From positions 62,001 to 126,000 of the forward strand of contig JAITLO010000031.1 in NCBI GenBank assembly GCA_031277855.1: a stretch of 64,000 bases of DNA, in the 5' to 3' direction. This stretch comes from Acidovorax sp. Lineage in GTDB: Bacteria; Pseudomonadota; Gammaproteobacteria; Burkholderiales; Burkholderiaceae_C. The stretch's first letter is position 1. The number at the start of each line of letters is the position of its first letter. Shown here in pieces: positions 1 through 8,101 of the stretch. The translations under genes and the position numbers were made by a program. Under the pieces are notes generated by a model. That model worked only from the letters and a program-made list of their open reading frames with translations. It did not search any database and was not told the origin of the DNA.

Positions 1-1
1 G

Positions 2-844
2 CGTGCCGTGCCGCTGCAACCCCAGCCCCATGCCCCGCTGGACCGTGCGCTGCTGCTGTATTGCAGCCTGGTGGCCCTGGTGCTGGTGGTGGTGATGGGC
101 ACGGCGGTGCTGGCCTCGCTGGTCACCTTCTGGCCCTACAACCTGAGCCTGAGTCTGAAGAACTACCAGTTCGACATGATGGATGGTGGCGGCTGGGCCA
201 GCTACGGTAACTCGCTGATGCTGGCCGCGGCCACGGCCGTGCTGGGAGCGCTGTTGAGCTTTTTGAGTGCTTACCTGGTGGCCAAGCCCACGGGCTGGGC
301 GCGCGCGCGGCAATGGCTGCATGCCATGGCCACGCTGCCCATGGCGGTGCCAGGGCTGGCGCTGGGCCTGGGCTATATTTTGTTCTTCAATGCCGCCAGC
401 AATCCGCTGCATTTTCTCTACGGCTCTCTGGGCATTCTGGTGCTGTGCACGGTGGCGCATTTTTTCTCGGTGGCCCACATCACCCCGCTCACCGCCTTGC
501 AGCAGCTGGATGCCGAATACGAGCGCGTGGCCGACTCCATGGGCGTGCCGTTCTGGACGCTGCTGTGGCGTGTGCACCTGCCGGTGTGCCTGCCGGCCGT
601 GATGCAGGTGGCGGGCTACTTTTTTGTGAACGCCATGACCACGGTGTCGGCGGTGGTGTTTCTCTACTCGCCCGAAACCACGCTGGCCTCGGTGGCCGTG
701 CTGGCCATGGATGACGCGGGCGATATCGCCCCGGCCGCAGCCATGGCCACGCTGATCTTTGCCACTGCTGCGGCAGGGCGGCTGTTGATTGCAGGTCTGG
801 ATGCGTGGATGCAAAAGCGCACCCAGCACTGGCGCCAGCGCTGA
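2..844 (+). CDS. 2-aminoethylphosphonate-type ABC transporter permease, 5' end outside the window
   Basis: Inner-membrane permease of a phosphate-ester or phosphonate-type ABC importer. The reading frame is open to the left edge, so the visible 280 or so codons are probably the C-terminal half of a long fused permease (family length about 550 residues) rather than a whole protein. Several hydrophobic segments are visible, with the cytoplasmic EAA-loop region that contacts the ATPase (ERVADSMGVPFWTLLWRVHLP region, about codons 177-197). The stretch NAMTTVSAVVFLYSPE and the phrase MDDAGDIAPAAAMA are characteristic of the putative 2-aminoethylphosphonate permease family (TIGR03262-like). The FAD oxidoreductase family that follows is usually linked to phosphonate use, which supports the substrate guess. 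The substrate itself is inferred. Confidence 0.8.
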   Translation, partial: RAVPLQPQPHAPLDRALLLYCSLVALVLVVVMGTAVLASLVTFWPYNLSLSLKNYQFDMMDGGGWASYGNSLMLAAATAVLGALLSFLSAYLVAKPTGWARARQWLHAMATLPMAVPGLALGLGYILFFNAASNPLHFLYGSLGILVLCTVAHFFSVAHITPLTALQQLDAEYERVADSMGVPFWTLLWRVHLPVCLPAVMQVAGYFFVNAMTTVSAVVFLYSPETTLASVAVLAMDDAGDIAPAAAMATLIFATAAAGRLLIAGLDAWMQKRTQHWRQR

Positions 845-942
845 GCCGTCTCACATCTTTTTTCTTCCCCCTCGTTTTGGCCCCGGCTGCGCTGCCATGC
901 TGTGTGGCAGGGGTGCGCTTGGCCTTTTTGCTCTGAACTGCT

Positions 943-2058
943 ATGAAACATTACGACCTCATCGTGGTCGGCGCCGGCATCGTCGGCCTGGCCCATGCCT
1001 ATACCGCTGCCTCGCGCGGCAAGTCCGTGCTGGTGATCGAACGCGATGCCGCCTGTCTGGGGGCATCGATTCGCAACTTTGGCTTTGTCACCATCACCGG
1101 GCAGCGTGCCGGTGCGCATTGGCAGCGTGCAATGCGATCGCGCCAGATCTGGGCGGAGATTGCACCTCGGGCCGGCATTGATGTGATCCACCAAGGCCTG
1201 TGGCTGACGGCACGCCGCCCGGCCGCCGCTGCCGTGGCCGAAGCTTTTATGCGCACCGATATGGCCGAGGGCTGTGCGCTGCTGACGCCGGCCCAGGCCG
1301 CAGACCGCCACCCCGCGTTGCGCACCGAGGGCCTGCAGTCTGTGGTCTACAGCCCGCATGAGCTGCGCGTGGAGTCGCGCACGGCAATTCCGCTGCTGGC
1401 CCAGTGGCTGCAGCAGGCGCTGGGGGTGGATTTCCGTTTCAGCGAAACCGTGACGGAGATAGCGGCCCCGCGCGTGGCCACCTCGCGTGGGCGCTACCAC
1501 GCAGAGCGCGTGGTGGTGTGCAACAACGCCGATCCCGGTGGCCTGTTTGCCGGGGAATGGACGCCACACCAGGTACAGCTGTGCCAGCTGCAGATGCTGC
1601 GCGTGCGGCCCCAGACGGGCTTTCAGTTGGCGGGCGCTGTCATGGGCGATTTGAGCATGGTGCGCTACGAAGGCTATAGCGCTCTGCCCGAAGCCTCAGC
1701 CCTGCGCGCCGAGCTGCAGCGGGACGAGGCCGACAGCCTGGCACACGGCATTCACCTGATTGCCGTGCAAAGCGCGGATGGCTCCTTGGTGGTGGGCGAC
1801 TCCCACCACTACGGCAGCGCGCCCCCGCCTTTTGCCAGCGAAGCCGTGGACCGGTTGATGCTGCGCCATCTGCGCGAGGCCTTGCGGCTGGAGGGGGATC
1901 AGGTGGTGGAGCATTGGGTGGGCACCTACCCTGTCTCGCCCGATGCCCCCTGCCTGGTCAAGGCCCCCGACGACGCCACGCGCGTGGTGGCCGTCACCAG
2001 TGGCTCCGGGGCCAGCACGGCGTTTGGGTTGGCGGAGGAGGTCTGGGGGAGCTGGTGA
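943..2058 (+). CDS. Phosphonate-locus FAD-dependent oxidoreductase (glycine-oxidase-like, TIGR03364 type)
   Basis: A 371-residue flavoenzyme of the DAO/glycine oxidase superfamily. The N-terminus carries the dinucleotide-binding motif GAGIVGLAHA (residues about 10-19) followed by an acidic end of strand 2 (VIERDA). The C-terminus has the typical flavin-closing phrase TSGSGASTAFGLAEE. Family members near phosphonate transport and hydrolase genes are thought to oxidise the amine of aminophosphonates. It follows the permease with a 98-base gap, so the two may be co-transcribed. The usual third partner, a phosphonatase-like HAD hydrolase of the PhnX group, is not directly downstream. Instead a repeat element starts at the stop codon. 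Substrate is inferred from context. Confidence 0.85.
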   Translation: MKHYDLIVVGAGIVGLAHAYTAASRGKSVLVIERDAACLGASIRNFGFVTITGQRAGAHWQRAMRSRQIWAEIAPRAGIDVIHQGLWLTARRPAAAAVAEAFMRTDMAEGCALLTPAQAADRHPALRTEGLQSVVYSPHELRVESRTAIPLLAQWLQQALGVDFRFSETVTEIAAPRVATSRGRYHAERVVVCNNADPGGLFAGEWTPHQVQLCQLQMLRVRPQTGFQLAGAVMGDLSMVRYEGYSALPEASALRAELQRDEADSLAHGIHLIAVQSADGSLVVGDSHHYGSAPPPFASEAVDRLMLRHLREALRLEGDQVVEHWVGTYPVSPDAPCLVKAPDDATRVVAVTSGSGASTAFGLAEEVWGSW

Positions 2059-2200
2059 CACCCCCCTGAGCGGCTGCGCCGCTTCCCCCCGCTCTTCGCG
2101 AGCTGCGCTCGCGGGCAGGGGGACGCTGCCAGCGCAGCGGGGCGGCGCGGCCGGCGTAGGCCCTTGCGCGGCAGCTCTGGCGAAAGGGGTAGTACATGCA
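2059..2200 (+). repeat. Stop-codon-proximal dispersed repeat, copy A
   Basis: This G+C-rich element begins on the base after the TGA of the FAD oxidoreductase. It opens with CACCCCCCTGAG, runs through a palindromic GCTGCGCTCGCGGGCAGGGGG core and ends around CCCTTGCGCGGCAGCTCTGG. The same order of blocks occurs at 11731-11826 (minus strand), 49883-50017 and 53330-53457 (minus strand). Each copy sits within about 10 bases of a stop codon, in the same orientation relative to the gene it follows. Together with the REP-like hairpins at 2223-2310 it fills the 319-base gap before the next gene. Confidence 0.8.
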
Positions 2201-2222
2201 GCAGGGGACATCCGGCTTTGCT

Positions 2223-2310
2223 CCTTCCCCCATCGGGGGAAGGTGGGGATGGGGGTGGCCTTCGGTATGGCTCCCTCGCCCGCTTGCGGGAGAGGGTGAG
2301 GGCAGGGCTG
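2223..2310 (+). repeat. REP-like hairpin pair
   Basis: Two hairpins lie side by side. The first has a perfect 9-bp stem, CCTTCCCCC (2223-2231) with GGGGGAAGG (2235-2243) and a 3-base loop, followed by GTGGGGATGGGGG. The second is an imperfect stem around CCCTCGCCCGC / GCGGGAGAGGG (2273-2296), followed by TGAGGGCAGGG. The same two hairpin types recur at 50048-50085 and 50156-50187, and the second type also flanks the DUF559 gene at 45556 and 45909. Confidence 0.7.
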
Positions 2311-2377
2311 GCGCATCTAAAATACGGCAGCCCCTGTTGCACCGCCGGTGTGGCATGCAGGGCGCAGAGGCCTTGTT

Positions 2378-2983
2378 ATGCCCACCATGAAGCTCGCCAT
2401 CCTGGACCGTATTGGCGCTTTCCAACCGGAAGGTGAGGATGCCCTCGTCCCCGCGCAGGACTGGCAGCCCCAGCCTGGGGTGGTGGAGGCCATTGCCCAG
2501 CTCAACCGTGCGGGTTGGCATGTGGTGGTGGCCACCAACCAGCCAGGCCTGGGGCGCGGCAGCGTGGATGTGAACGAGCTCAACGCTTTGCACCAGCGCA
2601 TGCACCGCGAGCTGGCACTGGCCGGCGCCCGGGTGGAGGCGGTGTTCTACTGCCCCCATGCGCCCGATGAGGGCTGCCATTGCCGCAAGCCGGCGCCGGG
2701 GCTGATGCAGCAGATTGCCGCCCGCTATGGTGCCGAGCCGCATGAAATCTGGGTGGTGGGGCAAGACCGCCAGCATCTGGAGGCAGGCGCCGCCGTGGGC
2801 GCCCATCTGCTGTGGGTGGAGCAAGGCTGTGGTGGCACCATGCCGGACCTGCCCTTGTCTGCCACGGTGAAGCGCCATGCCGATTGGCCGGCCCTGGCCC
2901 AGGCGCTGGCACCCGCGCAGGCCGAGGAGCAGGAGCGGCCCGCCGCACAGCCCATTTCCGCGCCACAGCCTGTTGTGCATTGA
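2378..2983 (+). CDS. HAD-superfamily protein related to heptose-bisphosphate phosphatase GmhB, with degraded catalytic motifs
   Basis: This 201-residue protein matches the HAD-IIIA fold of GmhB (D-glycero-D-manno-heptose 1,7-bisphosphate 7-phosphatase) along most of its length, including VVVATNQPGLGRG (motif II) and CPHAPDEGCHCRKPAPG (zinc-loop and motif III region). Two motifs are altered. Motif I reads ILDRIGAF where the family has DRDG, so the second Asp (the acid/base) is Ile12. Motif IV reads VVGQDRQHLEAG where the family has GDSxxDL, so its Asp residues are displaced or lost. The protein may be inactive or have another role. Start chosen at 2378 because AGAGG lies 7 bases upstream; 2387 is possible. 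In many Burkholderiales gmhB and plsC follow glyS; here glyS is 11 kb away. Confidence 0.75.
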   Translation: MPTMKLAILDRIGAFQPEGEDALVPAQDWQPQPGVVEAIAQLNRAGWHVVVATNQPGLGRGSVDVNELNALHQRMHRELALAGARVEAVFYCPHAPDEGCHCRKPAPGLMQQIAARYGAEPHEIWVVGQDRQHLEAGAAVGAHLLWVEQGCGGTMPDLPLSATVKRHADWPALAQALAPAQAEEQERPAAQPISAPQPVVH

Positions 2984-3066
2984 ACCTGCCACAATCGTCC
3001 ATCTACCGGCCCTGCTGCCCTGGCTGCATGGCGCAGTGCCGGCCCTTTTTGACCGTCTGACTATCC

Positions 3067-3840
3067 ATGGCCTTTCTCCGCTCCCTGCTGCACATGCTGT
3101 TCATGTGCGTCACCGTCATTCCCTACACCTTGCTCATCTTGCTGTTGCGGGTTTGCGGGGCTTCGCCCGATACGCGCTGGAAAGTGGCGCGGGCCTGGCT
3201 GGCGCTGAGCGTGGATGCCGCAGGCTGGTTTTGTGGTGTGCGCTATCGCGTGCAAGGCATGGAGCATTTGCCCAAGAGCGATACCGAGGGTGTGGTGCTG
3301 CTGTCCAAGCACCAGTCCACCTATGAGACTTTCTTGCTGCCGGCCATCATGCCGCGCCCGTTGGCCTATGTGTTCAAAAAGGAGTTGCTGCAGATTCCTT
3401 TCTTTGGCTGGTCGATTGGCAGCCTGGACATGATTCACATCGACCGCAAGCATGGCTCGCGCGCCTTCCACAAGGTGGTGGAGCAGGGCAAGCGCCTGCT
3501 GGAAAAAGGTGTGTGGGTCATCATGTTCCCCGAAGGCACGCGCATTGCGCGCGGTGAAGTGGGCGAATACAAGACCGGTGCCACGCGCCTGGCCATCATG
3601 GCTGGCAAGCCGGTGGTGCCGGTGGCCGTGACTTCGGCCAAATGCTGGCCGCGCAAGGCCTTTGTGAAGATCCCCGGCGTGGTGGATGTGTCCATAGGCA
3701 AGCCCATTCCTACCGAGGGCCGCAAGCACGAAGAGCTGATGGCCGAGGTGCAGTCCTGGATCGAGGCCGAAATGCGCCGCCTGGACCCCGAGGCCTATCC
3801 CGCTGCCCCGGCACCGCTGCCTGCGCCTTCGCAGGACTGA
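3067..3840 (+). CDS. plsC: 1-acyl-sn-glycerol-3-phosphate acyltransferase
   Basis: A 257-residue membrane acyltransferase that acylates lysophosphatidate to phosphatidate in phospholipid synthesis. An N-terminal hydrophobic segment (residues about 8-30) anchors it to the inner membrane. The catalytic motif is H(X)4E (KHQSTYETF, about residue 81), a variant of H(X)4D, and the glycerol-phosphate-binding motif FPEGTR lies about 70 residues later. The length is normal for the family. It follows the HAD gene by 83 bases and precedes the metallopeptidase gene by 30, on the same strand. The C-terminal tail is Pro/Ala-rich and looks dispensable. Confidence 0.92.
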   Translation: MAFLRSLLHMLFMCVTVIPYTLLILLLRVCGASPDTRWKVARAWLALSVDAAGWFCGVRYRVQGMEHLPKSDTEGVVLLSKHQSTYETFLLPAIMPRPLAYVFKKELLQIPFFGWSIGSLDMIHIDRKHGSRAFHKVVEQGKRLLEKGVWVIMFPEGTRIARGEVGEYKTGATRLAIMAGKPVVPVAVTSAKCWPRKAFVKIPGVVDVSIGKPIPTEGRKHEELMAEVQSWIEAEMRRLDPEAYPAAPAPLPAPSQD

Positions 3841-3870
3841 GGCACAGCCCTTGCTGCCACTGTTGATTGC

Positions 3871-4725
3871 ATGCCAAAACGCCATCAAGAGCAATATGGG
3901 AAAGCAGAGACTGCTCTGGCTTTGGTAGCAAACCCCATGCCGCAGGGTGCAGGCCAGGCCTTGCTGTGGGGCGGGCAAGACTTTCAGCACCCGGCCGCCA
4001 CGCACCAAATCCTGCTGCAAGACGGCACGCGCGTGGCCTATAAGTTGGAGCGCGCGGCACGCCGCTCCATAGGCTTTCAGGTCAGCACGCAGGGCCTGTC
4101 CATACGCGCACCGCGTGCAGTGACACTGGCCCAGCTGGAAGCAGCCATTCACGAAAAAGCCCGCTGGATTGCGCAAAAGCTGCAGGAGCAGCGCGAGCGC
4201 GCCGACCAGGCCCTGGAGCAGCGCATTGCCTGGGAGAACGGGGCCGTGCTGCCGTTCCTGGGTGGTGAGCTGCGGCTGCAGCTGCACCCCGCAGCGCCGC
4301 GTGGCGGCAGCCTGCTGGCCGTGGGCGATGGTGCATGGGCGCTGCACCTGCCGGTGGCGCAGGGCGCCAGCGCTGCCCAGGTGCGTGCCGCCGTGGCCGC
4401 CTGGTGGCTGCGCCATGCCCGCAATCTGTTCACCGAACGCCTGCGCCACTATGCCCCGCAGCTGGGCGTGCAATGGCACAGCCTGCGCCTGTCCAATGCC
4501 CGCACGCGCTGGGGCAGCGCCAAGAGCGATGGCAGCATCATGTTGAACTGGCGGCTGCTGCACTGTCGCCTGCCCGTGCTGGACTATGTGGTGGTGCATG
4601 AGCTGTCCCATCTGCGTGTGATGGACCACAGCCCGCGTTTTTGGGCCGTGGTGGCCGAGGCATCGCCCGATTACGCGGCCCTGCGCGCCGAGCTGCGCGA
4701 GCATGCTTCGCCGCTGTGGGCATAG
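3871..4725 (+). CDS. YgjP-type (DUF45) zinc metallopeptidase
   Basis: A 284-residue protein of the YgjP/WLM metallopeptidase group. The zinc-binding motif HELSHLRVMDHSPRFW (HExxH with a downstream His) is near residue 239, and the preceding TRWGSAKSDGSIMLNWRL block is the family signature. The usual role is unassigned; these are soluble proteins of SprT-like fold. Neither start candidate has a good ribosome site. ATG 3871 gives the longest form. ATG 3937 would remove an N-terminal stretch that has the look of a Comamonadaceae intergenic element (GCAATATG...GGTAGCAAA), so the true start may be 3937. It is the last gene of the HAD-plsC-DUF45 group. Confidence 0.85.
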   Translation: MPKRHQEQYGKAETALALVANPMPQGAGQALLWGGQDFQHPAATHQILLQDGTRVAYKLERAARRSIGFQVSTQGLSIRAPRAVTLAQLEAAIHEKARWIAQKLQEQRERADQALEQRIAWENGAVLPFLGGELRLQLHPAAPRGGSLLAVGDGAWALHLPVAQGASAAQVRAAVAAWWLRHARNLFTERLRHYAPQLGVQWHSLRLSNARTRWGSAKSDGSIMLNWRLLHCRLPVLDYVVVHELSHLRVMDHSPRFWAVVAEASPDYAALRAELREHASPLWA

Positions 4726-4821
4726 CCTGGCTGCGTCCGGCCTAGGTATGCGTCCTGGAGGCACAATATGTGCTTGCCTTGGGCTGCCGGCCCATGGCGC
4801 CTCACCAAGGGACTTCGCACC

Positions 4822-5247
4822 ATGAATGCAGACACCACCTCATTGCATGTTCAACCCGCTGCGGGCTATGCAGGGGATATTCCCGCGCCTTTGGCTTGGC
4901 AGTGGGTGCAGGCCGGCCAGGCCGTGTTGGTGGACGTGCGCACCGATGCCGAGCGCGCCTGGGTAGGGCGGGTGCCGGGCGCCATCGCCGTGGCCCTCAA
5001 GCAATGGCCGGACATGCAGCCCAACCCCGACTTTGATGCCCAGCTGCGTGCGGCCGTGCCAGTGGGCCAGAAAGTGGTGCTGCTGTGCCGCAGCGGCGTG
5101 CGCTCGGTGGTGGCGGCGCAGCGGGCGGCGGTGCTGGGGATAGAGGCCTACAACATCCTGGAAGGGTTTGAAGGGGATGTGGATGGGAACAACCAGCGCG
5201 GCAAGCTGGGCGGCTGGCGTCTCCAAGGCCTCCCCTGGAATCAATGA
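4822..5247 (+). CDS. Rhodanese-like domain protein
   Basis: A single-domain rhodanese of 141 residues. The active-site loop CRSGVRS (Cys near residue 91) is intact and is preceded by the VDVRTDAERAWVGRVPGA block typical of the domain. Such proteins carry persulfide sulfur for thiosulfate or cyanide sulfurtransfer or for sulfur trafficking; the partner here is unknown. ATG 4822 is chosen because conserved sequence starts shortly after it; an in-frame ATG at 4768 would add 18 poorly conserved residues. The gene stands alone between the metallopeptidase gene and the convergent LysM gene. Confidence 0.88.
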   Translation: MNADTTSLHVQPAAGYAGDIPAPLAWQWVQAGQAVLVDVRTDAERAWVGRVPGAIAVALKQWPDMQPNPDFDAQLRAAVPVGQKVVLLCRSGVRSVVAAQRAAVLGIEAYNILEGFEGDVDGNNQRGKLGGWRLQGLPWNQ

Positions 5248-5447
5248 GTTTTTGAATAGGGGCGTGGCATTGTTTGAAGGCGGTCATACAGCGCTTCATG
5301 CTTTGTTGCTCGCCCTTGCCGTAGATGGCTACTGTCTGCGGGCGAGACGCCGCGCCTGAAGCGCTGTCTGACCGTTGTGGTGACAGAGGTAGCACACAAT
5401 GGGTTTTTCAGGCCCGCTCCGGCCACCCTAAGCCCAGGTAGGGGCGT

Positions 5448-5473
5448 AAAAAAGGCTCCCATCGGGAGCCTTT
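5448..5473 (-). terminator. Rho-independent terminator of the LysM gene
   Basis: A 7-bp perfect stem GGCTCCC (5454-5460) and GGGAGCC (5464-5470) with loop ATC. Read on the minus strand it is followed by six T residues (5448-5453 as A on the plus strand). It lies 20 bases beyond the stop codon of the leftward LysM gene. A shorter T-rich stretch on the plus side could let it also stop the rhodanese transcript. Confidence 0.85.
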
Positions 5474-5492
5474 CGCATTTTGCGGGGTGCGT

Positions 5493-5963
5493 TTACAGCG
5501 ACGGTATGCGCAGCTTCTGGCCGGGGTAGATCTTGTCCGGATGGCTGAGCATGGGCTTGTTGGCTTCGAAGATCACCGGGTATTTGTTGGCGTCGCCGTA
5601 GTATTTTTTGGCGATGGCCGACAGCGTGTCGCCGCGCACCACGTCGTGGTATTGGGCTTCGGGCTCGGGGTTGCTGACGGTCATCTGGTTGTCCACGCTG
5701 GTCACGCTGGAGACATTGCCGCAGCTCAGCGTCACTTTTTCCTTGGCGGCCTGGGTAGGGGCCACGCCGGTGACGGTGACTTTGGCCTGGCTGCCGTCAT
5801 AGGTGACCTGCAGATCACTGACACCCAGATTCAGGGTCTGGATATAGGTGGCGATGGCTTGTGCCGCCTTGAGGTTCAGGTCGGCGGGCGATGTGGCCGC
5901 CTGGGCTTCTTTGCCACCGAACAGCTTTTCGCCGGCTTCCTTGATAAAACTGAGCAGTCCCAT
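5493..5963 (-). CDS. kbp: BON-LysM potassium-binding protein (Kbp/YgaU family)
   Basis: This 156-residue protein matches E. coli Kbp (YgaU) in order and length. It has the N-terminal MGLLSFIKEAGEKLFGG helix, a BON domain (about residues 25-85, with VTYDGSQAKVTVTG) and a C-terminal LysM domain (VVRGDTLSAIAKKYYG and EANKPMLSHPDKIYPGQ). E. coli Kbp is a cytoplasmic K+ sensor induced by osmotic stress; the same role is likely here. No signal peptide is visible. Start 5963 is set by AAGGAG 8 bases upstream and by homology; an upstream start would add 13 residues. A terminator follows at 5448-5473. Confidence 0.92.
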   Translation of the reverse strand: MGLLSFIKEAGEKLFGGKEAQAATSPADLNLKAAQAIATYIQTLNLGVSDLQVTYDGSQAKVTVTGVAPTQAAKEKVTLSCGNVSSVTSVDNQMTVSNPEPEAQYHDVVRGDTLSAIAKKYYGDANKYPVIFEANKPMLSHPDKIYPGQKLRIPSL

Positions 5964-6143
5964 GGGTGTACTCCTTGAGGTGGTTTGGGCAAGAGCGTCC
6001 ACTGTAGCGGGAAAATGACCGTTGGTACGTGGCCGCAGTCACAGTGGCATTTCTTGACTATTTCGGGAGAGAAACCGGATACCGGGTGCTGCTTGTGACA
6101 ATCTGTTCGAACCCGTCCATAAAAAATACTGATAATCCGCCGC

Positions 6144-6917
6144 ATGACTTTTCTGGCCATTGATATTGGCAACACCCGCTTGAAGTGGGCGATGTATGAC
6201 GATTACCGACCTGGCGCCGCCTTGCTGGCCCATGGTGCCGAGTTTCTGGAACATATCGAGCGACTGGCCGAAGGTTGCTGGGCAGGCTTGCCCGCGCCTT
6301 CACGCATGCTGGGCTGCGTGGTGGCTGGTGACACAGCCAAGCGCCGCGTGCACGACCAGATCGAGCTGATGCTGGGCTGGAATGTCGAGCCGCAGTGGGT
6401 GGTGCCTGCGCAGCAGGAAGCCGGCGTGGTCAACGGATATGACCATCCCTCGCGCTTGGGCGCTGATCGCTGGGTGGCCATGATTGGCGCCCGCCACCAC
6501 ATGCTGCAGCAAGGGCCTGCACGGCCCTTGATTGTGGTGATGGTGGGCACGGCCGTGACGGTGGATGCGCTGGATGCGGAGGGCAACTTCCTGGGCGGCC
6601 TCATCATTCCGGGCCATGGCATCATGCTGCGGGCTCTGGAAGGCGGAACGGCAGGCCTGCATGTGCCCACGGGCGAGGTCAAGCTATTTCCCAAGAACAC
6701 CAGCGATGCCCTCACCAGTGGCGGTACCTATGCCATTGCCGGAGCGGTGGAGCGCATGTACCAGCATCTGTCTGCACACTGCGATGCCGATCCTCTGTGC
6801 ATCATGGCCGGTGGCGCAGGCTGGAAGATGGCGCCCAGCATGACGCGGCCCTTTCAACTGCTGGATAACCTGATTTTTGACGGCCTCTTGGTCATGGCGC
6901 ACAAGCGCTGGGCATGA
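6144..6917 (+). CDS. coaX: Type III pantothenate kinase
   Basis: CoaX phosphorylates pantothenate in the first step of coenzyme A synthesis. The 257-residue protein opens with the ASKHA phosphate motif [14 protein letters not shown]. It has the substrate-binding phrase RLGADRW (near residue 106), the [14 protein letters not shown] phosphate-2 motif and the conserved FLGGLIIPG loop. Length is normal for the family. It is divergent from kbp with 180 bases between them, which must hold both promoters. In other Burkholderiales it often follows birA, which is not present here. Confidence 0.95.
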   Translation: MTFLAIDIGNTRLKWAMYDDYRPGAALLAHGAEFLEHIERLAEGCWAGLPAPSRMLGCVVAGDTAKRRVHDQIELMLGWNVEPQWVVPAQQEAGVVNGYDHPSRLGADRWVAMIGARHHMLQQGPARPLIVVMVGTAVTVDALDAEGNFLGGLIIPGHGIMLRALEGGTAGLHVPTGEVKLFPKNTSDALTSGGTYAIAGAVERMYQHLSAHCDADPLCIMAGGAGWKMAPSMTRPFQLLDNLIFDGLLVMAHKRWA

Positions 6918-7031
6918 GGAGCCCCCTGGGCAATTGCCGCGGCAGGCGCGCTGGTGGGGCAAAAAAACTTGGAGCAAGTTTTGGTTGCCAGGCTGGGATA
7001 ATCCAGGGCTATTGCATAGCAGGGGAAAAAC

Positions 7032-8099
7032 ATGATTCTGGTGACTGGCGGCGCAGGCTTTATTGGCGCCAACTTTGTGTTGGACTGGCTGGAGCGCCAC
7101 GACGAGCCTGTGCTCAATGTGGACAAGCTGACCTATGCCGGCAATCAAGAGAACCTGGCTGCGCTGCAAGGTGATGCGCGCCATCATTTTGTGCAGGCCG
7201 ATATTGGCGACAGCGCCACCATGGAGCGCTTGCTGGCCGAACACAAGCCCCGTGCCGTGCTCAACTTCGCGGCGGAAAGCCATGTGGACCGCTCCATCCA
7301 TGGCCCGGAAGACTTTATCCAGACCAATGTGGTGGGCACCTTCCGCCTGCTCGAGGCCGTGCGTGCTTACTGGAGTGGCCTGCCCGCGCAGGACAAGGCG
7401 GCGTTCCGCTTTCTGCATGTGTCCACGGACGAGGTGTATGGAAGCCTGTCACCCTCCGATCCCGCCTTCACGGAAACCAACAACTACGAGCCCAACAGCC
7501 CGTATTCGGCCAGCAAGGCGGCCAGCGACCATTTGGTACGTGCCTGGCACCACACCTATGGCCTGCCGGTGCTGACCACCAATTGCAGCAACAACTACGG
7601 CCCGCTGCACTTCCCCGAAAAATTGATTCCGCTAGTGATCGTCAATGCCTTGGCAGGCAAGCCGCTGCCGGTCTACGGCGACGGCATGCAGGTGCGTGAC
7701 TGGCTGTATGTGCGCGACCATTGCAGCGCGATCCGCCGCGTGCTGGAAGCCGGCAAGCTGGGCGAGACCTACAACGTGGGTGGCTGGAACGAAAAAGCCA
7801 ATATCGACATCGTCAAAACAGTGTGTGGCTTGCTGGACAGCCTGCGCCCGCGCAGCGATGGCAAGTCCTATGCCGAGCAGATCAGCTACGTCACGGACCG
7901 CCCCGGTCATGACCGCCGCTATGCCATCGATGCCCGCAAGCTGGAGCGCGAACTGGGCTGGAAGCCTGCAGAAACCTTTGAGACCGGCATACGCAAAACG
8001 GTGCAGTGGTATCTGGACCACCCACAGTGGGTGGCCAATGTGCAGTCCGGTGCCTACCGCGACTGGGTGCAAAAGCAGTACACCGCCGCAGCGAAGTGA
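7032..8099 (+). CDS. rfbB: dTDP-glucose 4,6-dehydratase
   Basis: Second enzyme of dTDP-L-rhamnose synthesis: it oxidises, dehydrates and reduces dTDP-glucose to the 4-keto-6-deoxy sugar. The 355-residue extended SDR has NAD motif [10 protein letters not shown] (residues 7-16), the STDEVYG active-site stretch, and the YSASK motif. The C-terminal substrate phrase [13 protein letters not shown] is intact. ATG 7032 has AGGGG upstream. It heads the rfbBDAC operon; rfbD begins 2 bases after its stop. A GATAAT box at about 6998 could be part of its promoter, though I see no matching upstream hexamer. Confidence 0.96.
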   Translation: MILVTGGAGFIGANFVLDWLERHDEPVLNVDKLTYAGNQENLAALQGDARHHFVQADIGDSATMERLLAEHKPRAVLNFAAESHVDRSIHGPEDFIQTNVVGTFRLLEAVRAYWSGLPAQDKAAFRFLHVSTDEVYGSLSPSDPAFTETNNYEPNSPYSASKAASDHLVRAWHHTYGLPVLTTNCSNNYGPLHFPEKLIPLVIVNALAGKPLPVYGDGMQVRDWLYVRDHCSAIRRVLEAGKLGETYNVGGWNEKANIDIVKTVCGLLDSLRPRSDGKSYAEQISYVTDRPGHDRRYAIDARKLERELGWKPAETFETGIRKTVQWYLDHPQWVANVQSGAYRDWVQKQYTAAAK

Positions 8100-8101
8100 A
8101 T

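Noticed and set aside
3061..4764. A long minus-strand open frame (about 567 codons) opposite plsC and the metallopeptidase gene
   Set aside because: Translation is low in complexity for a real protein and unlike any family; both plus-strand genes have intact active-site motifs.
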